From the NCBI GenBank assembly GCA_964423545.1, contig CAYRFV010000300.1, positions 1-6,697 on the forward strand: DNA of 6,697 nt, read 5' to 3'. Every line of letters starts with the position of its first letter. Positions within the stretch are counted from its first letter, which is position 1. A program made the translations under genes and the position numbers. Source of the stretch: JALOOE01 sp964423545 (GTDB lineage: Bacteria; Chloroflexota; Anaerolineae; CG2-30-64-16). Positions 1-5,857 of this stretch are shown one piece after another. The notes under the pieces are model-generated. The model did not search any database and was not told the DNA's origin. It saw only the letters and a list, made by a program, of their open reading frames with translations.

Positions 1-328
1 GATCGCCCGCACCCTGCTCAAGGATCCGCGCATCCTGATCCTGGACGACTCCACCTCCTCGGTGGACCCCGAGACCGAGGCGGAGATTCGCAGCGCACTG
101 GAGCGCCTGATGCGCGGGCGCACGACCTTCGTCATCGCCCACCGCATTCAGAGCCTGATGAGCGCCGACAACATCCTGGTGTTGGAGAAGGGACGCATCA
201 TCCAGCACGGGACGCATGGCGAGTTGGTGGCGCAAGAGGGCTTCTACCGCAGGATCTACGACCTGCAAGCTCGCATCGAGAGCGAGCTGGAACAAGAGCT
301 GTCGATGTCAGGGAACGGGCATCATTAG
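1..328 (+). CDS. ABC exporter half-transporter, C-terminal end of ATPase domain (5' truncated)
   Basis: Only the last 108 residues are in the window. The open frame runs from base 2 with no start codon needed, so the gene begins upstream. Visible in order are the ARTLLKDP helix, a Walker B ILILDD (bases 32-49), the D-loop SSVD, the switch histidine in VIAHR (bases 140-142), and the EKGRIIQHGTHGEL segment typical of MsbA/LmrA-type exporter ATPases. The residue after the Walker B aspartate is Asp (bases 47-49), where active sites have the catalytic Glu. In known heterodimeric exporters such as BmrCD and TM287/288 this change marks the subunit that carries the degenerate ATP site. The next gene is a second exporter half on the same strand, so the two probably pair in the inner membrane. 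The transported substrate cannot be told. Family assignment is secure; the heterodimer role is inferred. Confidence 0.93.
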   Translation, partial: IARTLLKDPRILILDDSTSSVDPETEAEIRSALERLMRGRTTFVIAHRIQSLMSADNILVLEKGRIIQHGTHGELVAQEGFYRRIYDLQARIESELEQELSMSGNGHH

Positions 329-399
329 GAGACGGGAGACGGGAGTCAGAGCTCACTTCTCTGTCGCCTGATCCCTGACTCTTGTTTCTTGGAGACACC
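329..399 (+). repeat. Short spacer with tandem GGAGACG units and an inverted repeat
   Basis: Two perfect copies of the 7-mer GGAGACG (328-334 and 335-341; the first begins on the last base of the stop codon) are followed by a diverged third copy, GGAGTCA. GAGTCAG at 343-349 is the exact reverse complement of CTGACTC at 375-381, so the spacer can fold with a loop of about 25 bases. It lies between two exporter genes that should be co-expressed. It could be a small dispersed repeat or a weak mRNA structure upstream of the second gene. No convincing -35/-10 promoter pair was recognised. Confidence 0.5.
391..394 (+). promoter_or_regulatory. Ribosome binding site deciding the ATG start at 400
   Basis: GGAG lies 5 bases before the ATG at 400. 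This supports that ATG over the in-frame TTG at 382, which lies upstream of the site and would add only six residues. Confidence 0.65.
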
Positions 400-2226
400 A
401 TGGCAGACAATCACGAATTCGAGGAAGAGGAATTCACCACCCAATTCAACGGCGGCACACTGCGCCGCGTGCTGGGGCTGCTGCGCCCGCACTGGAGATG
501 GGTGTTCGGGTTCCTGGTCACCATCGCGATCACTGCGATTCTCGACTCCATCTTCACCCTGCTGTCGAAGCGCATGGTGGATGAGGCGATCATCCCGGGA
601 GACACGGTCGTGCTCTATCAGACAGTCGGGCTCTACGCCGTGCTGGTGCTGATCCAGGCCGGTCTGGTGCTCGGCTTCATCTTCATGGCCGGCATCCTCG
701 GCGAGCGCGTCCAGTATGATCTGCGCAAGACGCTGTTCAATCACCTGCAGGAGCTGTCGTTCTCCTACTTTGGCCGGACGCCCGTGGGCTGGATCATGTC
801 GCGCGTCACCTCCGACTCGGAGCGCATCGCGCAACTGGTGACGTGGGGGATGCTGGACGTCGTCTGGGCCATCATCAGCGTCACCAGCTCGATGTTCTTC
901 ATGATGCTGATCAACTGGCGGCTGGCGCTGATCGTGCTGGCGCTGATCCCAATCCTGCTGGTCATCGCTGTATGGTTCAAGACGCGTATCCTGCTGCAGT
1001 ATCGCAACGTACGCAAGCTGAACTCGAAGCTGACCGGCGAGTACAACCAGAACATAACCGGCGTGCGCGTGGTGAAGGCGCTTGGCCGCGAGCAGGCGAA
1101 CCTGGACGACTTCAGCGTGCTGGCCAGCGACATGTACCGGGCATCGTACCGCGCCGCCTGGCTGTCGGCGCTCTTCTTGCCCGCAGTGCAGATCCTCTCG
1201 GCGGTGGCGGTCGGCAGCATCGCATTCTACGGCGGGATCCAGGTGGAGCTCGGCGCCTTGACCATCGGCGGCATCCAGGCGTTCATCTCGTATGTCACCT
1301 TCATGCTGTGGCCGATCCAGGACCTGGCGCGCGTGTACGCCGACATGCAGCACGCCATTGCCTCGGCGGAGCGCAGCTTCTCGCTGGTAGACGCGAAGCC
1401 CGAAATCGCCGACCGGCCGGGCGCCGTCGATCCCGGCACCATTCGCGGGGACATCGAGTTCGAGCACGTGGACTTCTGGTACGAACAGGGCAAGCCGGTG
1501 CTCACCGACTTCAACCTGGCGGTGCGAGGCGGAGAGACGATCGCGCTCGTGGGACCGACGGGCGGCGGCAAGTCGACCATCGTGAACCTGGTGTGCCGTT
1601 TCTACGAGCCGAAGGAAGGCGTGATCCGCATCGGCGGCCGCGACTATACGGAGCTGTCGCTGCACGCCATCCAGTCGCGCATCGGCGTCGTGCTCCAGAC
1701 GCCCCACCTGTTCTCAGGCACCATCCGCGAGAACCTGCGCTATGGGCGGCTGGGCGCAAGCGATCAGGAGATCGAGGAGGCCGCGCGGCTGGCGGGCGCT
1801 CACGACTTCATCATGACGCTGGAAAAGGGCTACGATGCAGAGGTGGGCGAGGGGGGCAACCGTCTCTCGGTGGGCCAAAAGCAGCTTATCAGCCTGGCGC
1901 GGGCTGTCCTCGCCCGGCCCGAGATCTTCGTCATGGACGAGGCGACCAGCTCGGTCGACACTATCACCGAGGCGTTGATCCAGCGTGGCATGGAGCAGTT
2001 GATGGAGGGTCGCACGACCTTCATCATTGCGCACCGGCTCTCGACCATCAAGCGCGCGGATCGTATCTTAGTGATCGAGAAAGGCGGCATCTCGGAGATG
2101 GGCACGCACGCCGAGCTGCTGCGCCAGCGCGGGCACTACTACAAGCTGTACACGCAGCAATTCCGGCAGGAACGTGCGACCGAGTACCAGGAGCTGTTCG
2201 GGGAGCTGGCGATGACGGTGGCATGA
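400..2226 (+). CDS. ABC exporter half-transporter (fused membrane and ATPase domains), catalytic partner
   Basis: This complete 608-residue protein has the usual length of an MsbA/MdlB/LmrA-type half exporter. After an acidic N-terminal tail (EFEEEEF) comes a membrane domain of about residues 22-320 with six likely helices. The ATPase domain follows: Walker A GPTGGGKST at residues 385-393, Q-loop VLQTPHLFSGT, signature LSVGQ at 489-493, Walker B IFVMDE with catalytic Glu514, D-loop SSVD, and switch His545 in IIAHR. The signature differs from the usual LSGGQ by Val for Gly. Together with the intact Glu514 this complements the preceding gene, whose Walker B has Asp instead of Glu. A heterodimer would thus have one canonical site and one degenerate site. 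The gap to the upstream gene is about 70 bases, so co-transcription is likely. The substrate (lipid, drug or peptide) cannot be read from the sequence. A long antisense frame over this gene is a coding shadow. Confidence 0.96.
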   Translation: MADNHEFEEEEFTTQFNGGTLRRVLGLLRPHWRWVFGFLVTIAITAILDSIFTLLSKRMVDEAIIPGDTVVLYQTVGLYAVLVLIQAGLVLGFIFMAGILGERVQYDLRKTLFNHLQELSFSYFGRTPVGWIMSRVTSDSERIAQLVTWGMLDVVWAIISVTSSMFFMMLINWRLALIVLALIPILLVIAVWFKTRILLQYRNVRKLNSKLTGEYNQNITGVRVVKALGREQANLDDFSVLASDMYRASYRAAWLSALFLPAVQILSAVAVGSIAFYGGIQVELGALTIGGIQAFISYVTFMLWPIQDLARVYADMQHAIASAERSFSLVDAKPEIADRPGAVDPGTIRGDIEFEHVDFWYEQGKPVLTDFNLAVRGGETIALVGPTGGGKSTIVNLVCRFYEPKEGVIRIGGRDYTELSLHAIQSRIGVVLQTPHLFSGTIRENLRYGRLGASDQEIEEAARLAGAHDFIMTLEKGYDAEVGEGGNRLSVGQKQLISLARAVLARPEIFVMDEATSSVDTITEALIQRGMEQLMEGRTTFIIAHRLSTIKRADRILVIEKGGISEMGTHAELLRQRGHYYKLYTQQFRQERATEYQELFGELAMTVA

Positions 2227-2241
2227 GGACTTGCGGTCCGT

Positions 2242-2278
2242 ACGCCCCGAGGGGCCTCCCAAAGCCGCCTCGGGGCGT
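2242..2278. terminator. Bidirectional GC-rich hairpin between convergent operons
   Basis: ACGCCCCGAGG (2242-2252) pairs perfectly with CCTCGGGGCGT (2268-2278). After one bulged base, GGC (2253-2255) pairs with GCC (2264-2266), leaving an 8-base loop. The stem starts 15 bases after the exporter stop codon and 6 bases after the stop of the convergent URO-D-like gene. No T-run follows on either strand, so it is not a textbook intrinsic terminator, but the position strongly suggests transcription ending or mRNA 3'-end protection for both operons. Confidence 0.65.
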
Positions 2279-2284
2279 CAATGC

Positions 2285-3454
2285 TCACCCCATGCGCGCC
2301 GGGTAGCCATGCACCCAATCACACACCTGCCTGATGGTCTCCGGCCGGCACGCCGGAGGCATGACCCCGGCCGAGCTGATGACCACGCCGCGGTGGTGCG
2401 GCAACGCATCCAGGTCAGCCTCGATCTGTGCGATGATGCGCTCGGTCGGCTCCAGCCAGAGCGCCGCATTCGTCCCCCCGACCAGCGCCTTGTCCGGGCA
2501 GGCCGTCCGGCCATCGAGCAGGGTGGTGTTGCCAACAGGAGGTGTGGTGAATGCCTCGAAGCCGTCCGCCGGCATGCCCGCTAACACCGGCAACAGCCCC
2601 ATAAGGTGCCCGCACATGTGCAGCATCATCGGCCGCCCCGCTGAGCGCACGATCTCGCCGTATTCGCGGATCTGCGGTTTGCAGTAACGGTCGTACTGTT
2701 TCGGCGAGACGTAGGTCGTCGAGGTATCCTCGATCATGTAGAGCGCATCCACCGGCGAGTGCTCGGTCAGGATCTCGGCCGAACGCACCAGGACGGCGTG
2801 CATGGCTGCAAATAACTCCTCGACCTCATCCGGGTAGTCAGCCAGCAGATACTGTCCGCCGGCGATCCCAGCCACGAACTCCAGCCAGTTCATCAACGGC
2901 GAGCGGCCGATGCCGGTCCAGGTGGAGCCGTTCTCGCCGATCCACGCGACCGACTTGCGGTTGGCTTCGAGTTTCTCCGCATCCAACTCCAGCCGGCAGT
3001 CTGCGAAAATCTCCGTCATCACGCGGATATCCGCGCGCGTCTTCACCGGGAAGACGACGGGATGCCACGAGCCGGAATCCGCGTCGAAATGGTCAACTGC
3101 CTCCAGGACGCCGGAGGGAGCAGTATAGGTCGTCACGCGAACGTTGGCGGTAGCCTTGGGCTGGTCCAGGCCATCCCATGCTCTGTCATCAGTGTGGGGC
3201 GTTTTGGGGACGCTGTCCCGCGTCACGCTCTGCACAGAGGTCTTCGTGCGCACCTCCCGGGTGCAGGGGGCCAGCGGCACGTGCGGGTCGCAGCCAAGGT
3301 AGGTGTACAGGTCGGCGATGCCCATCTCCCGGAAGGGGGGCGCCTGGACCTGGGTGTATGACTTGTCGAAGATCTTGGGCCAGAAGGGCAGCCGATCTAC
3401 AGGCTGCATGCGCAGCACGGCGCGCCAACGCGCGCGGGGGCTCATAGTCTCCAT
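2285..3454 (-). CDS. Uroporphyrinogen decarboxylase (URO-D) superfamily protein, possible methyltransferase
   Basis: This is a 389-residue protein of the URO-D TIM-barrel superfamily, which includes HemE and the corrinoid-linked methyltransferases MtaA, MtbA and CmuA. Seen here are the N-terminal RMQPVDRLPFWP (family pattern xPDRVPF), YMIEDTSTTYVSPKQYDRYCKP, and MMLHMCGHLMGLLPVL with His279-x-Cys281. The His-x-Cys pair matches two of the zinc ligands of MtaA/MtbA enzymes. The third ligand, a Cys expected near residue 360, is not obvious: the segment reads ISSAGVMPPAC, with the nearest Cys at 369. The substrate-binding arginine region of HemE is not recognisable, so heme synthesis is unlikely. 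The start at 3454 was chosen because GGAG lies 8 bases upstream and the sulfatase gene stops 2 bases before it; the open frame continues upstream only by overlapping that gene. It is the last gene of the operon. Function is unknown; demethylation of a methylated sugar or related compound is a guess. Confidence 0.88.
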   Translation of the reverse strand: METMSPRARWRAVLRMQPVDRLPFWPKIFDKSYTQVQAPPFREMGIADLYTYLGCDPHVPLAPCTREVRTKTSVQSVTRDSVPKTPHTDDRAWDGLDQPKATANVRVTTYTAPSGVLEAVDHFDADSGSWHPVVFPVKTRADIRVMTEIFADCRLELDAEKLEANRKSVAWIGENGSTWTGIGRSPLMNWLEFVAGIAGGQYLLADYPDEVEELFAAMHAVLVRSAEILTEHSPVDALYMIEDTSTTYVSPKQYDRYCKPQIREYGEIVRSAGRPMMLHMCGHLMGLLPVLAGMPADGFEAFTTPPVGNTTLLDGRTACPDKALVGGTNAALWLEPTERIIAQIEADLDALPHHRGVVISSAGVMPPACRPETIRQVCDWVHGYPARMG

Positions 3455-3456
3455 TA

Positions 3457-4929
3457 CTACCGCTCCAGTCCCAGTCGCTGGTATTGCTCGGGGGGTGCGT
3501 CGTTCTCTCGCATCAGACGCACCAGGTGGTCGATCATCATCTGTTCGACGGCCGGATCGCTCAGGGGGCGCTCCTGGTGTGGATCGGCCTGGAGATCGAA
3601 CAGCAGGGTCTGCTGCACGGCGGGGTTGAGGCCGAACCACGAACGGGTCTCGATCTTCATGGTCCGGCAGCCCTTGGTGAAACGGAATGGCTCGGCCAGG
3701 ACAATGTCCTGCAGCTCGGCCACATCGAAAGTGTGGCGCATGTGTGCGGGCATCAAGGTGTATTCGAACAACGGCTTATTCGCAGGCGCGGCCGGCCCGC
3801 GCATGTAGACGTAGCGGCCATCCGTGACATTCACCTGCGCGCCGTGGAGCCCGAAGAGGCCGGCCCTGCGCACGGGTGTATCGTCAATGATCGTCTGGCG
3901 TAGAGGCGCGCCCTGCATGTCCGGCGGGAGCGCGATGCCGAAGAACTCCAGGATGGTCGCGGGCAGGTCGATCGTCTGCACCAACGACCGGCAGCGCGCC
4001 CCACACATGCCAGAGCGCGGATCCCAGATGAAGAGCGGCGTGTGCGCCACCTCTTCATAGAATGGCTGGACGACTTTCGCCCACCAGTCATGCTCGCCGA
4101 GCAGGAATCCATGGTCGGTATTGACGATCAGCAACGTGTCCTTCCACAGATCCAATTCATCCATCGCATCCAGCACCTTGCCCAGGTGCGCATCACACAT
4201 ACTGACCAATGCCGCGTACTCGTAGCGAGCATGCTGCACCTCTTCGGGCGTCTCCCGGACGGGGGAATAAGGCGGCCAATCGAAGTGGCGGCCACGGTAG
4301 TCGTGTGGATAGAGATCCTTGTAGTGCTGCTGGGTGAAGAACGGCTCGTGCGGATCGAAGGTTTCGATGTGCAGGAACCAGTTATCCTGCTGCGCATTGG
4401 TGCGCAGGAACTCCAGTCCCATCCTGAAGGTGTTAGGCTGCGGCTGGTCTTGTTCGCGCGCCATGTACTGTCGATTCACCCAATCCTGCCGGCCCCAGGC
4501 CAGCTTCTCGTGCCCGCTCACGGTCTGGGGCAGCTCGATCGGGCGCAGGTCGCCCTTCCACGGTTCCCCCTCCTTGCCGCGCGCAATCTCCCAGGTGGCG
4601 TAGCGCGTGTGGTAGGTGGCGCCTCCCTCCTCCCAGTAGTGATAGTGGTCGCTGGAAAGGTGCGTATGGACGCCGTTGCGCTTCAGGAGCTCGGGCAGCG
4701 AGTCGTCGAACGGCTCCAAGGGCCCCCAACTGCGATGCAAGAAGTTGTAACGGCCCGTGTGCAGGTCTCGGCGGGCGGGCATACACGGCATGCTGCCCAC
4801 ATACGATGTCTCGAAGGTGACGCTGCGTTCGGCAAGCCGCGCGAAATTGGGCGCATGCACCCAATTGCAGCCATAGGGCGGCAGCATGTGCCGGTTGAGC
4901 GAATCGAACATGACCATGATGGCTTTCAT
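3457..4929 (-). CDS. Cys-type S1 family sulfatase, probably cytoplasmic
   Basis: This 490-residue protein of the alkaline phosphatase/sulfatase superfamily would hydrolyse a sulfate ester. The sulfatase signature C-x-P-x-R is Cys49-Met-Pro-Ala-Arg53, followed by the THTGR-like segment ending TGR60. Cys49 would be converted to formylglycine by a maturation enzyme not present in the window. Metal-site and active-site features are Asp9 in VMFDSLN, His194 in FDPHEPF, Asp272-His273 in NTDHG and Lys285 in WWAK. Two differences from textbook sulfatases are visible: the Asp-Asp pair near the N-terminus is Asp9-Ser10, and the usual GKWH segment is replaced by SDHYHYW (residues 93-99). No signal peptide is present, so it probably acts on an imported substrate. 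It starts 8 bases after the permease stop; the ribosome site is weak (AAAGGG 11 bases upstream), suggesting reliance on coupling. A phosphonate monoester hydrolase or phosphodiesterase is the main alternative. The substrate is unknown; a sulfated sugar fits the neighbouring importer. Confidence 0.93.
   Translation of the reverse strand: MKAIMVMFDSLNRHMLPPYGCNWVHAPNFARLAERSVTFETSYVGSMPCMPARRDLHTGRYNFLHRSWGPLEPFDDSLPELLKRNGVHTHLSSDHYHYWEEGGATYHTRYATWEIARGKEGEPWKGDLRPIELPQTVSGHEKLAWGRQDWVNRQYMAREQDQPQPNTFRMGLEFLRTNAQQDNWFLHIETFDPHEPFFTQQHYKDLYPHDYRGRHFDWPPYSPVRETPEEVQHARYEYAALVSMCDAHLGKVLDAMDELDLWKDTLLIVNTDHGFLLGEHDWWAKVVQPFYEEVAHTPLFIWDPRSGMCGARCRSLVQTIDLPATILEFFGIALPPDMQGAPLRQTIIDDTPVRRAGLFGLHGAQVNVTDGRYVYMRGPAAPANKPLFEYTLMPAHMRHTFDVAELQDIVLAEPFRFTKGCRTMKIETRSWFGLNPAVQQTLLFDLQADPHQERPLSDPAVEQMMIDHLVRLMRENDAPPEQYQRLGLER
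3463..3466 (-). promoter_or_regulatory. Ribosome binding site for the URO-D-like gene, inside the sulfatase 3' end
   Basis: GGAG on the minus strand lies 8 bases before the ATG at 3454 and within the last codons of the sulfatase gene. This fixes the start and suggests translational coupling. The later in-frame ATG at 3445 has GGAG only 3 bases upstream, which is too close. Confidence 0.6.
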
Positions 4930-4937
4930 CTGAGAGT

Positions 4938-5846
4938 CTACCCTTTCACGCCGCTGATCACTACGCCCTGGATGAAGTACTTCTGACCGATGAAGAACGT
5001 CAGCAGCACCGGCAGCATCGAGATGCAGCTTGCCGCCATCAGCAGGTTCCAATTGGTGAGGTTCTGATCTTGGAACAGGCGCAGGCCCAAGGCGATGGTG
5101 AAGTTGCGCGGGCTGTTGAGGAAGATTAGAGGCTCCAGGAACTGATCCCAGCGGAAACGGAAGGCGAACAGCGCGCCGGTCATCAGCGCGGGCTTGGACA
5201 GCGGCAGGATGATGCGCCAGTAGATGCCGAGGATGCTGCAGCCGTCCATGCGCGCCGCCTCGTCCATCTCGAGCGGAATGGTCATGAAGAACTGGCGCAG
5301 GAGAAACACCTGGTACGCTGTGCCGAAGAGCGTCGGCACGATCAACGGCAGAAAGGTGTCGATCCACTTCAGGTTGCGGAAGATGATGAACTGCGGGATC
5401 AGGGTCACCTGGGTGGGCAGCATCATGGTCGCCAGCACGATCAGAAACACCGCGTCACGGCCGCGCCACCGCAGACGGGCGAACGAATAGGCGGCGAGGC
5501 TGCTGGAGAGCATGATGCCCACCACGCTGATGCTGGTGATGATCACCGTGTTCAGGAAGAAGCGCGCGTAGGGTACGACGGTCAGCGCATCGTAATAGTT
5601 GCGCCAGACGAACGGCCGGGGAATCCACTCCGGCGGGAAGAGAAACACCTGCCCCAGGTTCTTCAGCGACGTCGAGACCATCCAGAGGAAGGGGATGGAC
5701 ACGGCAGCGGCGCCGGTGAGCAGCAGGAGATAGACGATGAACATCCTCACCGACCGTCGTCGCCGCCGGCTGGCCCAGAACCCGAAACGCGGCTGTGCAG
5801 AGCTCTCGGCAGGCTTGCCCAATCCCACCGTGGCAGAGCTAGACAT
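4938..5846 (-). CDS. ABC sugar importer permease, MalG/UgpE type
   Basis: This 302-residue inner-membrane permease belongs to the carbohydrate uptake transporter-1 (CUT1) group. It has a cytoplasmic N-terminal tail of about 34 residues ending in a run of five arginines (27-31), consistent with positive-inside topology. The first helix, around residues 35-58, leads into the IPFLWMVSTSLK motif typical of MalG-like proteins. The EAA loop that docks the ATPase is complete: Glu196-Ala-Ala, Gly202 and then WRIILPLSKPAL. The C-terminus FIGQKYFIQGVVISGVKG is the standard ending of this family (consensus ...GLTAGAVKG). The gene follows the partner permease by 3 bases and has a full 8-base Shine-Dalgarno match, so the start at 5846 is well supported. 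No ATPase gene is in the window; CUT1 systems often share a distant MsmX/UgpC-like ATPase. The sulfatase downstream suggests a sulfated sugar as the cargo, but this is inference. Confidence 0.95.
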   Translation of the reverse strand: MSSSATVGLGKPAESSAQPRFGFWASRRRRRSVRMFIVYLLLLTGAAAVSIPFLWMVSTSLKNLGQVFLFPPEWIPRPFVWRNYYDALTVVPYARFFLNTVIITSISVVGIMLSSSLAAYSFARLRWRGRDAVFLIVLATMMLPTQVTLIPQFIIFRNLKWIDTFLPLIVPTLFGTAYQVFLLRQFFMTIPLEMDEAARMDGCSILGIYWRIILPLSKPALMTGALFAFRFRWDQFLEPLIFLNSPRNFTIALGLRLFQDQNLTNWNLLMAASCISMLPVLLTFFIGQKYFIQGVVISGVKG

Positions 5847-5849
5847 GAC

Positions 5850-5857
5850 TCACCTCC
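5850..5857 (-). promoter_or_regulatory. Strong Shine-Dalgarno overlapping the upstream stop codon
   Basis: On the minus strand GGAGGTGA perfectly matches the anti-Shine-Dalgarno, and its final TGA is the stop codon of the upstream permease. The next ATG (5846) lies 3 bases later, so a ribosome ending the first permease is placed to start the second. This would keep the two subunits near 1:1. Confidence 0.75.

Noticed and set aside
382..399. TTG start for the second ABC exporter
   Set aside because: The ATG at 400 has GGAG at a suitable 5-base distance, while the TTG has no clear ribosome site.
346..1707. 453-residue open frame on the minus strand
   Set aside because: It lies antisense to the complete ABC exporter, its translation is low-complexity and rich in Arg, His, Asp and Gln with no recognisable domain, and it reflects GC-rich third positions of the real gene.
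843..2306. 487-residue open frame on the plus strand
   Set aside because: It overlaps the ABC exporter in another frame; the translation is dominated by Arg, Gly, Ala and His with no domain, so it is a shadow.
2285..3454. HemE (true uroporphyrinogen decarboxylase)
   Set aside because: The N-terminal HemE substrate-binding arginine motif is not recognisable, the protein has a His-x-Cys pair as in methyltransferase relatives, and the operon has no heme genes.
3455..3640. N-terminal extension of the URO-D-like protein to 451 residues
   Set aside because: The extra 62 residues are disordered, Arg/Pro-rich and overlap the sulfatase coding sequence; the ATG at 3454 has a ribosome site and follows the sulfatase stop by 2 bases.
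4042..4986. 314-residue open frame on the plus strand
   Set aside because: It is antisense to the sulfatase, whose catalytic motifs are intact, and shows no recognisable domain.
4930..5367. N-terminal extension of the sulfatase to 636 residues
   Set aside because: It overlaps the permease gene in another frame and has no domain; sulfatases of this type begin right at the MKAIMVMFDSL strand.
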